Of a stretch of DNA of 64,000 nt, positions 48,804 through 57,669 are shown one piece after another. The position numbers and the translations under genes are program-made. Under the pieces are notes generated by a model. The model searched no databases and was not told where the DNA came from. It worked only from the letters and a program-made list of their open reading frames with translations. The stretch's first letter is position 1; each line of letters starts with the position of its first letter. Origin of the DNA: RUG023 sp900315435 (GTDB taxonomy: Bacteria > Spirochaetota > Spirochaetia > Sphaerochaetales > Sphaerochaetaceae); contig CADAJJ010000008.1 of the NCBI GenBank assembly GCA_902788205.1, positions 1 to 64,000 of the forward strand. Direction: 5' to 3'.

Positions 48804-49788
48804 AGAAGGACGAGTCGGGGACTTTCCCTCCGACAGCCTTCGGGTTCTGCCTATACAGCTCGCCCAGATAGCTGGACAGCTTGGCCTGCATCTCTTTCCC
48901 GGTGATGTCGACGATGTTGCAGTGGGGAATCGCTTGCTCCGCGACCTTGGCCGGGATGATGTCGAAGCTGCCGGTGAGGGCAGCCGCCTGCTTGATGTTC
49001 GCGGGGTCGGTCATGTAGGCGACGCTTTGCGCGTAGCTTTCCATGAATCGGGAGACCGCGTTGGGATGCGTTTCCAGGAACTGTTTCTGCACCACGACGA
49101 CGGAGGTGATCATCGAGCTGCCTTCGCTTTTGGCCTCCCATTCCTTGGTCAGGTCAAGCACGACGTTCAGCCCGGGGTTCTGCATCCGCGCCACGGTGAC
49201 GAACGGCTGGGGCAGCAACGCGATCCCGTCGTCCACCTGCTTCAAGGCAGCGACACACTCCGCATGCTCGCTCTTCCACTCGATGGTCAGGTCCTTGTCC
49301 GGGTCCAGGCCGTTCTGCTCCAGGACGGTACGGAACCCGTATTCCGGTGTGGCGCCTTTCCCGCTCGCGTAGATGGTGCGCCCTTTCAGGTCCTGGACCG
49401 ACTTGACGGTGTCGCCGTTCTCGACGACGTAGATGACGCCCAGGGTGTTGACGGCGATCGCCTTGATCTTGCCGTCGGTATTGTTGTACAGCACGCTGGC
49501 CAGGTTGGCCGGGATGGAAGCGATGTCGACCGCGCCCTTGGCGATCAGCGGGACCGCTTCGGTCGGGGCGCCCAGCAACTGGAAGCTGTAGGTGTTGTGG
49601 TCCACCGGGCCGTTCTTGGCCTCGTCCATCAGCTTGGCCATGCCGATCGCGGTGGGTCCCTTGAAAGCGAGGACCCGGACCGGTACCTCTTCAGTGGCGT
49701 ATGCGACGCCTTCCTCCCGTGTGCCGTTCGCAAAGGCCGGTACGACGAGGGAAAGCAGCAGTGAGATCACGATCAAATGTCTCTTCAT
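48793..49788 (-). CDS. ABC transporter substrate-binding protein (SsuA/NMT1 type)
   Basis: A 331-residue exported protein. The signal peptide ends in VVPAFANG; no lipobox Cys is present. The mature part shows VRVLAFKGPTAIGMAKLMDE, APTEAVPLIAKGAVDIASIP and DLKGRTIYASGKGATPEYGF, typical of the nitrate/sulfonate/taurine/thiamine-precursor binding family. The start at 49788 is fixed by ATGA overlap with the regulator gene and by the signal peptide. The ligand is not evident. Confidence 0.83.
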   Translation of the reverse strand: MKRHLIVISLLLSLVVPAFANGTREEGVAYATEEVPVRVLAFKGPTAIGMAKLMDEAKNGPVDHNTYSFQLLGAPTEAVPLIAKGAVDIASIPANLASVLYNNTDGKIKAIAVNTLGVIYVVENGDTVKSVQDLKGRTIYASGKGATPEYGFRTVLEQNGLDPDKDLTIEWKSEHAECVAALKQVDDGIALLPQPFVTVARMQNPGLNVVLDLTKEWEAKSEGSSMITSVVVVQKQFLETHPNAVSRFMESYAQSVAYMTDPANIKQAAALTGSFDIIPAKVAEQAIPHCNIVDITGKEMQAKLSSYLGELYRQNPKAVGGKVPDSSFYAL

Positions 49789-50423
49789 GTGGTTGATTCC
49801 TCCAAATAGGTTTGTAATGCGGCTGTGTCTGCCGCATAGGTTTTCAGGGATTCCTGTTTCAGGATGCCTTCCTTCTCCAGGCTGGAAAGCTCCCGGAAGA
49901 GCGTCGCGCGGCTCATGCCGAGGACGCTGCTGAGCGCCTGCTTGTTCCGGAGGACCACCTTGCCTTGGCTCTGGTGGTCCTGGATGTACAGGCAGAGCCT
50001 GCGGTGGGCGCTGGGATCGCTGAGGGAGTTCAGCCTTCCCAAGAGGAACTGCAGCTTCTCGTTGCAAAACCGCGCGTAGGCCTCCATGGCTTTCGGTTCT
50101 TCGAGAAGGCGCATTTTGACCAGCTTCTTGTCCACCAACGCCAACGTGGTCTTCGACCTCGCCTGGATGGTGGTGGGGAGACTGGCCTCAAGAAACAGGT
50201 TGGAGACGCCGAACAGGCCGCCTTTGCCCACTTGGTTGATCAACAGCGCCCCTCCAGTCGCGACTCCGGAGGAGACCCTGATCGAGCCATCACATACCAG
50301 CGCCACCTGCGGCTTGCCATCCAGCTGGTCGCTGGTGCGCTCGCCACGGGCAAGTGTGGAGAGGTGGATTTCCGCTTGGGAGATGTGGCAAAGGCTAAAA
50401 AGCCAGTTCTGCGTGGGGTCCAT
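49785..50423 (-). CDS. Crp/Fnr-family regulator leading an ABC operon
   Basis: A 212-residue regulator with an N-terminal cyclic-nucleotide-type beta roll (LVCDGSIRVSSGVATGGALL and GKGGLFGVSNLF) and a C-terminal winged helix (LRNKQALSSVLGMSRATLFR). No Fnr-type cysteine cluster is seen at the N-terminus. It is the first gene of the operon with the substrate-binding protein, permease and ATPase (ATGA overlap), so it probably controls that operon including itself. Its ATG lies only 6 nt from a -10 box. Confidence 0.84.
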   Translation of the reverse strand: MDPTQNWLFSLCHISQAEIHLSTLARGERTSDQLDGKPQVALVCDGSIRVSSGVATGGALLINQVGKGGLFGVSNLFLEASLPTTIQARSKTTLALVDKKLVKMRLLEEPKAMEAYARFCNEKLQFLLGRLNSLSDPSAHRRLCLYIQDHQSQGKVVLRNKQALSSVLGMSRATLFRELSSLEKEGILKQESLKTYAADTAALQTYLEESTT

Positions 50424-50429
50424 GCCCAG

Positions 50430-50458
50430 ACTATAGAGTTATATCTATTCTTTTTCAA
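50430..50458 (-). promoter_or_regulatory. Promoter of the Crp-led ABC operon with leaderless spacing
   Basis: TTGAAA (50453-50458), a 17-base spacer and TATAGT (50430-50435) on the minus strand. Six bases (CTGGGC) separate the -10 box from ATG, so transcription should begin at or next to the start codon. Confidence 0.7.
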
Positions 50459-50511
50459 TACAAATCGTCTCAAATAAGACTGTTTCTTTGGGGGCTGATG
50501 CTGTAAAAGTG

Positions 50512-50540
50512 TTTTGATAAAGATGCATCTGTGGTACAAT
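50512..50540 (+). promoter_or_regulatory. Promoter of the nucleoside-uptake cluster
   Basis: TTTTGA (50512-50517), a 17-base spacer and TACAAT (50535-50540), followed by a leader of about 33 nt with TGGAGGG as the ribosome site. Confidence 0.55.
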
Positions 50541-50579
50541 TGGTGCAATCAAGGTTAATCTTCTTATGGAGGGAAACGA

Positions 50580-51704
50580 ATGAAGAGACTGACTTCTGTG
50601 TTGTTGACCATGGGCCTTGCCGCCAGCCTGTTCGCTGGTGGCGCCTCGGAAACGGCAACACCCGCCGCTCAAGCAGAGGCGAAGAAAGACGACCAGGTGA
50701 CGATCCGCTTGATGACCGATGCCACGGGTATCGATGACAAGAGCTTCAACGCCGCCGCGTGGAGGGGCATCGTCCATTTCTACGGGGACACCGTCGAGAA
50801 CACCAAGAACAGAGGCAAGCTGTATGATGTCGTGACCGCGCAGACCCAGGACATGTACATCCCGAACCTGCAGCAGGCGACCGACGAGGGCTACAGCCTG
50901 ATCTGCGCTACCGGTTTCACGTTTGCCGACGCTTTGCAGCAGGTCGCGAACCAGAACCCGAGCCAGAAATACATGATTGTCGATGTCGACTGGCTCCAGG
51001 GCGACAATATCCTGCAGTTCATCTTCCGCGAGGAAGAGGGCTCCTACCTGGTCGGCATGGTCGCCGCCTTGCAGGCAAAGGCCGATGGCATCACCGCTCC
51101 GAAGTTCGGATTTGTCGGTGGCGTTCCTGGCGCGACCATCACGAAATTCGAGATGGGCTACATCCAGGGCATCCGCTCCGTCTATCCTGACGCCGAGATC
51201 GTCGATTACTACACCAACGATTGGGGTGCTCCGGACAAGGCGAAGGCCCAGGCCAAGAACTGGTACGATAACGGCGTCTACTGCATCTTCTCCGCCGCAG
51301 GCGGAAGCGGCAACGGCACCATCGCGCAGGCAAAGGAATACCGCTTGCAGGGCAAGAACGTCTGGGCGATCGGCGTCGATTCCGACCAGTACGAGGATGG
51401 CCTGTATGCCGACGGCAAGTCTGCCGTCCTGACCAGTATGGTCAAGAAGGTCGAGACCGCCACCGAGCTTGCCCTCAACATGGTCAAGGATGGCCAGTTC
51501 AAGGGCCAGGTCATGCATATGGGTATGGCTGAGAGTGGTGTGGATTACTCTTCCGCCAACGCGGCCCTGTCCAGCAGTGTCACCAAAGCGGTGGACGCCG
51601 CCAAGGCCGACATCATCAGTGGCAAGATCAAGATCTACGGCAAGTATTCGGAAGCTCTGGCTGCCGGTGCCGTTCCTCAGGGTCTCGCCGCGAAGGACGA
51701 CTGA
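50580..51704 (+). CDS. BMP-family nucleoside-binding protein (TmpC/PnrA-like)
   Basis: A 374-residue exported binding protein. The signal peptide ends near LFAGGASE; no lipobox Cys is seen although TmpC/BmpA relatives in other spirochaetes are lipoproteins. The BMP fold shows VTIRLMTDATGIDDKSFNAA, LICATGFTFADALQQVA, EEGSYLVGMVAALQA and FSAAGGSGNGTIAQA. Relatives bind purine nucleosides. It is the first gene of the cluster with the ATPase and two permeases and is followed by a hairpin that may reduce expression of the next genes. Confidence 0.9.
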   Translation: MKRLTSVLLTMGLAASLFAGGASETATPAAQAEAKKDDQVTIRLMTDATGIDDKSFNAAAWRGIVHFYGDTVENTKNRGKLYDVVTAQTQDMYIPNLQQATDEGYSLICATGFTFADALQQVANQNPSQKYMIVDVDWLQGDNILQFIFREEEGSYLVGMVAALQAKADGITAPKFGFVGGVPGATITKFEMGYIQGIRSVYPDAEIVDYYTNDWGAPDKAKAQAKNWYDNGVYCIFSAAGGSGNGTIAQAKEYRLQGKNVWAIGVDSDQYEDGLYADGKSAVLTSMVKKVETATELALNMVKDGQFKGQVMHMGMAESGVDYSSANAALSSSVTKAVDAAKADIISGKIKIYGKYSEALAAGAVPQGLAAKDD

Positions 51705-51723
51705 TTCCTTGTGTTCGCGAGAA

Positions 51724-51751
51724 GGCGGCGTGCGGTTGCATGCCGCCCTTT
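51724..51751 (+). terminator. Intra-operon terminator after the binding-protein gene
   Basis: GGCGGCGTGC (51724-51733) pairs with GCATGCCGCC (51738-51747) with one G-T pair, followed by CTTTTATC. Partial read-through would give more binding protein than transporter. Confidence 0.75.
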
Positions 51752-51795
51752 TATCTAAGGTATTCGTCGAGTGCCTTACGTAGAAGGAGCTCAGT

Positions 51796-53328
51796 TTGGC
51801 AGAAACATACGCGATTGAAATGAACGGGATCACCAAGACCTTCCCGGGCATCGTCGCCAATGACCACGTGACGCTTGACGTGCGGCAGGGTGAGGTGTTG
51901 GCATTGCTCGGAGAGAACGGCGCGGGAAAATCCACGTTGATGTCGATTCTCTTCGGCGCTTACAGCGCTGATGCGGGAACCATCAGGATCTACGGGGAGG
52001 AAGTCCAGATCAAGAACCCGAACGTAGCCACCGAACTGGGTATCGGTATGGTGCATCAGCATTTCAAGCTGGTGCACAACTATACGGTCACCCAGAACAT
52101 CGTCCTCGGCATGGAGCCGAGGAACAAGTTCGGCCTGCTTGACCTGGAAAGCGCGGAAAAGCGCGTGCGGGACCTGACCGGCAGGTATGGCCTGAATGTC
52201 GACTGCGACGCCGTCATCGATGACATCACGGTCGGCCAGCAGCAGCGCGTCGAGATCCTGAAGGTGTTGTACCGTAACGCCAACATCATTATTTTCGATG
52301 AGCCGACCGCGGTGCTGACCCCCCAGGAAATCGACGAACTGATGGACATCATCCGCCTGTTGAAGAACGAGGGCAAGACGATTGTCCTGATTACCCATAA
52401 GTTGAAGGAAATCAAGGCGGTAGCGGACCGTTGCACGGTCCTGCGCCGCGGAAAGGTGATTGGTACCGTCGATGTCGGCAAGGTGACCGAGGAGGACCTT
52501 GCCGAGATGATGGTTGGTCGCGCGGTCAAGTTCGAGTTGGAAAAGACGCCTTGCAAGCCCGGGAAGGTGATGCTTTCGGTCAAGGATTTGGAAATCCATG
52601 ACAGCCTGGGGAACAAGAAGGTCCACGACCTTTCCTTCGACGTGCGGGAAGGAGAGATCCTCGGTATCGCCGGTGTCGACGGCAACGGCCAGAGCGAGCT
52701 GCTGTACGGTCTGACCGGCCTGCTGCCGGTGCAAGGCGGCACCATCACCCTTGACGGCAGGGATATCACCCGCATGACGATCAGGGAGCGCATCGAGTGC
52801 GGTCTGGGCCATATTCCCGAGGACCGCCAGAAGCACGGCATCGTCCAGCAGTTCACCATCAGCGAGAACGGCGCCCTGAAGGACTACTACAAGCGTTACG
52901 CAGGCAAGATGGGGGTTCTGGATTACCACGCGATGACGGAGAACGCCGCAAGCCTGATCAAGCAGTTCGACATCCGTGCCGGCGAGGGAGCCCAGACTCC
53001 CGCCGGATCCCTGTCCGGTGGCAACCAGCAGAAGGTGATTGTCGCTCGCGAGATCAGCCTGTCTCCGAAGGTGCTGCTCGTCGCCCAACCTACCCGTGGT
53101 CTGGATGTGGGGGCGATCGAGTATATCCGGCGCCGCCTGCTTGACGAGCGCGACAAGGGTCGTGCCATCCTGCTCGTCTCCTTCGAGCTGGACGAGATCA
53201 TGAACCTGTGCGACCGCATCGCCACCATCAGCAAGGGCACCTTGGTCGGCACCTATCGGGCTGGCGAGGTTTCCGAGCGCGATATCGGCATGATGATGGC
53301 TGGTTCCCGCAAGAAGGAGGACGCGTGA
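51796..53328 (+). CDS. nupA: Nucleoside ABC transporter ATPase with two ATPase domains
   Basis: A 510-residue double ATPase of the RbsA/YufO class. The first Walker A is GENGAGKST and the first signature TVGQQQRVEILK. In the second half the degenerate nucleotide site is GVDGNGQSELL and the signature LSGGNQQKVIVAREI. It starts with TTG at 51796, supported by AAGGAG 7 nt before it. It energises uptake by the two permeases that follow. Confidence 0.88.
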   Translation: MAETYAIEMNGITKTFPGIVANDHVTLDVRQGEVLALLGENGAGKSTLMSILFGAYSADAGTIRIYGEEVQIKNPNVATELGIGMVHQHFKLVHNYTVTQNIVLGMEPRNKFGLLDLESAEKRVRDLTGRYGLNVDCDAVIDDITVGQQQRVEILKVLYRNANIIIFDEPTAVLTPQEIDELMDIIRLLKNEGKTIVLITHKLKEIKAVADRCTVLRRGKVIGTVDVGKVTEEDLAEMMVGRAVKFELEKTPCKPGKVMLSVKDLEIHDSLGNKKVHDLSFDVREGEILGIAGVDGNGQSELLYGLTGLLPVQGGTITLDGRDITRMTIRERIECGLGHIPEDRQKHGIVQQFTISENGALKDYYKRYAGKMGVLDYHAMTENAASLIKQFDIRAGEGAQTPAGSLSGGNQQKVIVAREISLSPKVLLVAQPTRGLDVGAIEYIRRRLLDERDKGRAILLVSFELDEIMNLCDRIATISKGTLVGTYRAGEVSERDIGMMMAGSRKKEDA

Positions 53329-54449
53329 TGCAGAAAAGTGATCGAAATCAGAAGGACCTGGCACTCCGCCTCCTTGAATCCAACGGGTTCATCTCGGTCC
53401 TTGTCGTCATCCTGGGCTTTTTGGCCGGTACCATCCTGGTGCTCTTGGTCGGAAGGAACCCGGGGAACATGTACAAGGCCATCTTGCAGGCGCTCAGCGG
53501 CTACAACATGGACAACGGGAAGATGAATGTCCGCTATGTCTTCGAGACCTTCAACTATGCTGTCCCCTACATCCTTTGCGGACTCTCGATGGGCTTTGCC
53601 GAGCGTGTCGGCCTTTTCAACATCGGTGGCGAGGGCCAGTACATCATGGGCATGACCGTCGCCGAGGTCTTCGCCTTGCTCGGGCCGCAGGTTCCAGGGT
53701 TGCACTGGTTTGCCTGCCTGGTCCTGGCAACCCTTGCCGGCGCGCTGTGGGGTGGGGTGGTCGGCGTCCTGAAGGCGAAGTACGAGGTCAGCGAGGTTGT
53801 CGGCACGATCATGCTGAACTATACCGCCCTGTACCTTTCCCGCATCATCTGCCTGCGCCTGCCTGGCGCCAACACCTACAAGACCGCCAACTACCCGGAG
53901 ACGGCAACGCTGTTCAACTCCCTGTTCGACAAGTGGACCAACCACTCGATGCTGAACAATGGCCTTTTCTTCATGTTCTTCTGCGTGCTGCTGTATTGGT
54001 TCGTCATGGAGAAGACCTCGCTTGGCTATGGTATGAGAGCCACCGGCTTCAACCGGGAGGCGGCAAGGGCGAGCGGTATCCCCGTCACCCGGAGCATCGC
54101 CCTCTCGATGGCGATTGCCGGAGCTTTCGCCGGGCTTGCCGGAGGCATCGTCGCCCTCGGCTCGTTCCGCTATGGCCGTGTCATCAGCGGCATGGACAAC
54201 TACGGCTTCGACGGCATCGCCGTCGCCCTTGTCGGAAACTGCCATGCGCTGGGGACGATGGTGGCAGGCTACCTCTTCGGCTTGCTGAAGAACGCCCAGC
54301 CGCTGATGCAGTCCCGCAATATCCCGAAGGAAATCACCTTCATCATCCAGGGCCTGATCGTCGTCTTTATCGCCCTGCGCAGCGGCGTCGTCCTGATCCG
54401 CCAGAATCTGGAGAAACGCAGACTGGCAAAGGAGATTGCATCCGAATGA
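53328..54449 (+). CDS. nupP: Nucleoside ABC transporter permease 1 (YufP/NupP-like)
   Basis: A 373-residue permease of the BPD_transp_2 family with about nine hydrophobic segments. Conserved blocks are CGLSMGFAERVGLFNIGGEG and ATGFNREAARASGIPVTRSI. The ATG at 53328 overlaps the ATPase stop (TGATG). The partner permease gene overlaps by 4 bp. Confidence 0.87.
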   Translation: MQKSDRNQKDLALRLLESNGFISVLVVILGFLAGTILVLLVGRNPGNMYKAILQALSGYNMDNGKMNVRYVFETFNYAVPYILCGLSMGFAERVGLFNIGGEGQYIMGMTVAEVFALLGPQVPGLHWFACLVLATLAGALWGGVVGVLKAKYEVSEVVGTIMLNYTALYLSRIICLRLPGANTYKTANYPETATLFNSLFDKWTNHSMLNNGLFFMFFCVLLYWFVMEKTSLGYGMRATGFNREAARASGIPVTRSIALSMAIAGAFAGLAGGIVALGSFRYGRVISGMDNYGFDGIAVALVGNCHALGTMVAGYLFGLLKNAQPLMQSRNIPKEITFIIQGLIVVFIALRSGVVLIRQNLEKRRLAKEIASE

Positions 54450-55357
54450 GCCTTATCCTTGGTATGATTCCCATGATTCTGATGATGGTGGCGCCGATTC
54501 TGATCTGCGCCATCGGCGGCATGATCAGCGAGCGCAGTGGTGTCACCAACATCGCCCTCGAGGGTCTGCTCTGTTTCGGTGGTTGCTCGGCCGCGATCGC
54601 CCACAAGCTGTTCGAGCTTGCCGGTGTCAGCCACAGTCTTTCCATCGTGGTCTCCCTTTGTATCGGTTCGGTCATTGCCGGCCTGATCAGCCTGATCCAT
54701 GCCTATACCGCCATCGACCTGGGCGCCGACCAGACGATCAGCGGTACCGGCATCAACCTTCTTGCCAACGGCGCGACGATTTTCGCCAGCCAGATCTTCT
54801 TCAAGGCCGACCGCACCAAGGAGTTCCAGATGGGTATGCAGACAGACCGTCTGGGCATCTATCCGACTGCCTATATCGCCATCGCCGTGGTGTTGCTCGC
54901 CTGGTTCGTCCTCTACAAGCTGCCCTATGGCATGCACTTGCGCGCCTGTGGCGAGCATCCTGCCGCCGCTGAGTCGGTAGGCATCAACGTGCGCCGCATC
55001 CGCTACCAGGCGGTCCTGGTCAGTGGAATCCTTGGCGGACTTGCCGGTGGCTGCTGCGTGCTGACCCAGACCATCCAGTACACCTCGAACACGATCAACG
55101 GCAAGGGCTTCATCGCGCTGGCCGCTGTCAGCTTCGGCCGCTGGACTCCGCTTGGCGTCACGTTGGCTTCCCTGCTCTTCGGGGCGGCCCAGGCGTTCAG
55201 CGTCATCGCCACCAACTTCGGGGCGCTGCGCGTGCTGCCAAGCGATTTCTTCAACATCCTTCCCTATGTCATCACGCTCGTCGCGCTGATTTTCACCAGC
55301 GGCAAGAACTATGCGCCGCTTGATGTCGGCAAACCCTATACCAAAGGAGCATCCTGA
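54446..55357 (+). CDS. nupQ: Nucleoside ABC transporter permease 2 (YufQ/NupQ-like)
   Basis: A 303-residue permease of the same family with about eight hydrophobic segments. The block AIGGMISERSGVTNIALEG is the N-terminal signature. HLRACGEHPAAAESVGINVR follows. The start is fixed by an ATGA overlap with permease 1. It overlaps the phosphorylase gene (TGATG), tying uptake to nucleoside breakdown. Confidence 0.87.
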   Translation: MSLILGMIPMILMMVAPILICAIGGMISERSGVTNIALEGLLCFGGCSAAIAHKLFELAGVSHSLSIVVSLCIGSVIAGLISLIHAYTAIDLGADQTISGTGINLLANGATIFASQIFFKADRTKEFQMGMQTDRLGIYPTAYIAIAVVLLAWFVLYKLPYGMHLRACGEHPAAAESVGINVRRIRYQAVLVSGILGGLAGGCCVLTQTIQYTSNTINGKGFIALAAVSFGRWTPLGVTLASLLFGAAQAFSVIATNFGALRVLPSDFFNILPYVITLVALIFTSGKNYAPLDVGKPYTKGAS

Positions 55358-56076
55358 TGACACCGCACAACCGTGCAGAGGCAGGGGCGTTCGCCCCTGT
55401 CGTTTTGGCCCCGGGGGACCCCCAGCGGGCCAAATTTGTATCCGAGCAATACCTGGCTGACGCCAGGCTTGTCACCGACGTGCGTGGGATGCCGGGCTAC
55501 ACTGGTTCCTACAAGGGGCGTCCGGTGTCGGTCATGGCCACCGGCATGGGAGAGGGCTCGATCGGCATCTACTCCTACGAGCTCTACGCTTTTTACGGCG
55601 TCCAGGCGATTATCCGCATCGGCACCTCCGGAGGCCTGCGGAAGGAACTGCATGTCGGAGACCTGGTTGGGGCGATGAGCGCCTCGACCGATGGCGGGTA
55701 CGCCAGACAGTATGGCCTGGATGGAAGCTTCAGTCCCTGCGCCGATTACCAGATGCTGTCGATGGCAATGGACGCGGCCCGCAAGCTTGGTTATCCGATG
55801 GTGGCCGGCCAGGTCTTCTCCAGCGAGTATTTTTCCCAATACAATGCCCGGGGACCGGAGAGCTGGAAGGATTGGGCGAGGGTGGGGGCGCTGGTCCAGG
55901 ACATGGAAACCTATGCCCTGTATTGCAACGCCGCCTTCCTCGGGCGTCGCGCCCTCTCGATCCTGACCATGACCGACAACGTGGCCACCGGGGAGAGCTT
56001 CAAGGACGAGGAGCGGATGGAAGGGAACCGGCGCATGATTGAGGTAGCCCTGGAGGTCGCACATGACCTTTTCTGA
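55357..56076 (+). CDS. deoD: Purine nucleoside phosphorylase, DeoD type
   Basis: A 239-residue enzyme of the nucleoside-phosphorylase-I family that splits nucleosides with phosphate into base and ribose-1-phosphate. Signatures are VLAPGDPQRAKF (phosphate site), ATGMGEGSIGIYSYEL, IRIGTSGGL and ALVQDMETYAL with the substrate-binding Met-Glu, and TMTDNVATGE. It is translated from an overlap with the permease gene. Direct coupling to the importer indicates salvage of imported purine nucleosides. Confidence 0.9.
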   Translation: MTPHNRAEAGAFAPVVLAPGDPQRAKFVSEQYLADARLVTDVRGMPGYTGSYKGRPVSVMATGMGEGSIGIYSYELYAFYGVQAIIRIGTSGGLRKELHVGDLVGAMSASTDGGYARQYGLDGSFSPCADYQMLSMAMDAARKLGYPMVAGQVFSSEYFSQYNARGPESWKDWARVGALVQDMETYALYCNAAFLGRRALSILTMTDNVATGESFKDEERMEGNRRMIEVALEVAHDLF

Positions 56077-56665
56077 GGCGATGGAGCACCGGTTCGCGTG
56101 CCGCTCCTACCAGGACAAGCAGATTCCCAAGGAAGACTTGGAGCAGATCCTGGAGTGGGGGAGGTTGACCCCGACTTCCTTTGGGTGGGAAGCGTGGAGT
56201 TTCCATGTGGTGGAAGGAAAGAGGCGCGTGGCGCTTTGCCAGGCGTCCTTTGGACAGGAGAGTGTCCTGCAGGCTCCTGTTTCCATCGTCCTGCTTGCCC
56301 GTACCGCCTCTTTTTACGATCCTGACGGTCCCTTTATCCACCAGCGGGCCAGCCGTATGTGGGACGAGCAGGCGGCCATCGAGGATTTCCGCGGGTTCTA
56401 CCAGATGCTCCGCGACAAGGGGGAGTTGGACGCCTGGTCGCGCAGCCAGTGCTATATCGCCGCTGGCAACATGACGACGGGAGCGAAGACGATCGGTATC
56501 GATAGCGTGATTCTCGAGGGCTTTGACGCGGAAGCCGTGCTCAAGGTGCTGGGGCTGGATGGGAACGAGTGGATTCCCGCTCTGGTCATTCCTTTCGGGT
56601 ATGCCGCCTGTCCCGAGGCTCCCAAGATCCGGGAGCCCAGGAGCCGGCTGGTGGTCTTCGATTAG
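56063..56665 (+). CDS. Nitroreductase-family flavoprotein
   Basis: A 200-residue FMN protein. EHRFACRSYQDKQIPKEDLE and WGRLTPTSFGWEAWSF mark the FMN site; YIAAGNMTTGAKTIGIDS is in the middle. It overlaps the phosphorylase gene by 14 bp, so it belongs to the nucleoside cluster, and its stop overlaps the convergent nucleoside hydrolase by 4 bp. A role in nucleoside metabolism is not obvious. Confidence 0.86.
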   Translation: MTFSEAMEHRFACRSYQDKQIPKEDLEQILEWGRLTPTSFGWEAWSFHVVEGKRRVALCQASFGQESVLQAPVSIVLLARTASFYDPDGPFIHQRASRMWDEQAAIEDFRGFYQMLRDKGELDAWSRSQCYIAAGNMTTGAKTIGIDSVILEGFDAEAVLKVLGLDGNEWIPALVIPFGYAACPEAPKIREPRSRLVVFD

Positions 56666-57573
56666 GCGAGATTCCTGACGGCTTGCTCCACCAGAGGCCA
56701 GAAACGGGACTGGTCGGCATGCAGCATCACCAGCGTGTTGCCTTCTTTGCCCGTGTCCACCGTCTCGCCGTAGCGCTCGCTTTTTCGATCAGTCACACAA
56801 CAGAGGCTCTTCCAGCTTCCGCTGAACATGAGCGGGTCGAGCAGGTAGGCGATGCAGCACGGGTCGTGCATCGCGGGGCACTCGCGGACCACGCTGGTGC
56901 AGCTTTGGTAATAGGTCTCCATGCAGTGGCCGAAGAGCTTCGCGGCCTTGCCGCCAAAGGTTTTCAGCTTGTCCAGTTCCTGCCGGCCCAGGGTGACCTG
57001 GGTCGTCACATCCAGCGGCATCAGGATTGTCCTGACCCCGCTGCGGAACACATAGTCCGCGGCTTCCGGGTCGTCGAAGCTGTTGAACTCGGCGTATGGG
57101 GTGACGTTCCCCCCGGCCAGGCTGCCTCCCATGACGACCAGCTCGCCTACGGAATCTTTCCAGGCGGGTTCTTCCTGCATCACTCGGGCGATGTCGGTCA
57201 ACGGGCCGGTGGCGACCACGGTAATCTGGCCAGGATGTTCCAAAACATGCTGTTTCAGAAAGGCGATGCCGTCTCCCTTGCTGGTGTTGTCCTGGTAGTG
57301 CGGGAAGGGAAAGCAGGCCATTCCGTCGGCTCCGTGGATGTTCCCTCCGACGACCGGTTCCCGCTTGAGGGGCCGGTGGCTGCCTTCGTACACCGGGACA
57401 TCCCTTCCCAGGTACCGGACTACGTTGAGCGTGTTGGGAAGCGTATGCTCGATCAGCTTGTTCCCATAGGTGGCGACAATCCCGTCCACCTGGACTTCCT
57501 TGCTTCCGAACGCGATAAGTTCGGCGACCATGTCGTCAAGCCCCGTATCCACGTCCATCACCAAGCGTTTCAT
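56662..57573 (-). CDS. Nucleoside hydrolase (inosine-uridine type)
   Basis: A 303-residue enzyme that hydrolyses nucleosides to base and ribose. The Ca2+-binding N-terminus is DVDTGLDDMVA. AEFNSFDDPEAADYVF carries the Asn/Asp substrate contacts and AMHDPCCIAYLL the catalytic-site His-Asp. GGAGG precedes ATG 57573, which excludes the longer upstream frame. It complements the phosphorylase of the adjacent nucleoside cluster on the other strand. Confidence 0.88.
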   Translation of the reverse strand: MKRLVMDVDTGLDDMVAELIAFGSKEVQVDGIVATYGNKLIEHTLPNTLNVVRYLGRDVPVYEGSHRPLKREPVVGGNIHGADGMACFPFPHYQDNTSKGDGIAFLKQHVLEHPGQITVVATGPLTDIARVMQEEPAWKDSVGELVVMGGSLAGGNVTPYAEFNSFDDPEAADYVFRSGVRTILMPLDVTTQVTLGRQELDKLKTFGGKAAKLFGHCMETYYQSCTSVVRECPAMHDPCCIAYLLDPLMFSGSWKSLCCVTDRKSERYGETVDTGKEGNTLVMLHADQSRFWPLVEQAVRNLA

Positions 57574-57617
57574 ATCGGTTGTCCTCCAATAGGTACCATA
57601 CACGAAAAGGAAGGGCT

Positions 57618-57646
57618 CTGACAAAGGGGAGCGCTTACGCTATACT
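57618..57646 (+). promoter_or_regulatory. Promoter of the manA gene
   Basis: CTGACA (57618-57623), a 17-base spacer and TATACT (57641-57646), then a short leader with GGAGG before ATG 57670. Confidence 0.65.
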
Positions 57647-57669
57647 AGCTTCCGAATGGAGGATTCGTC

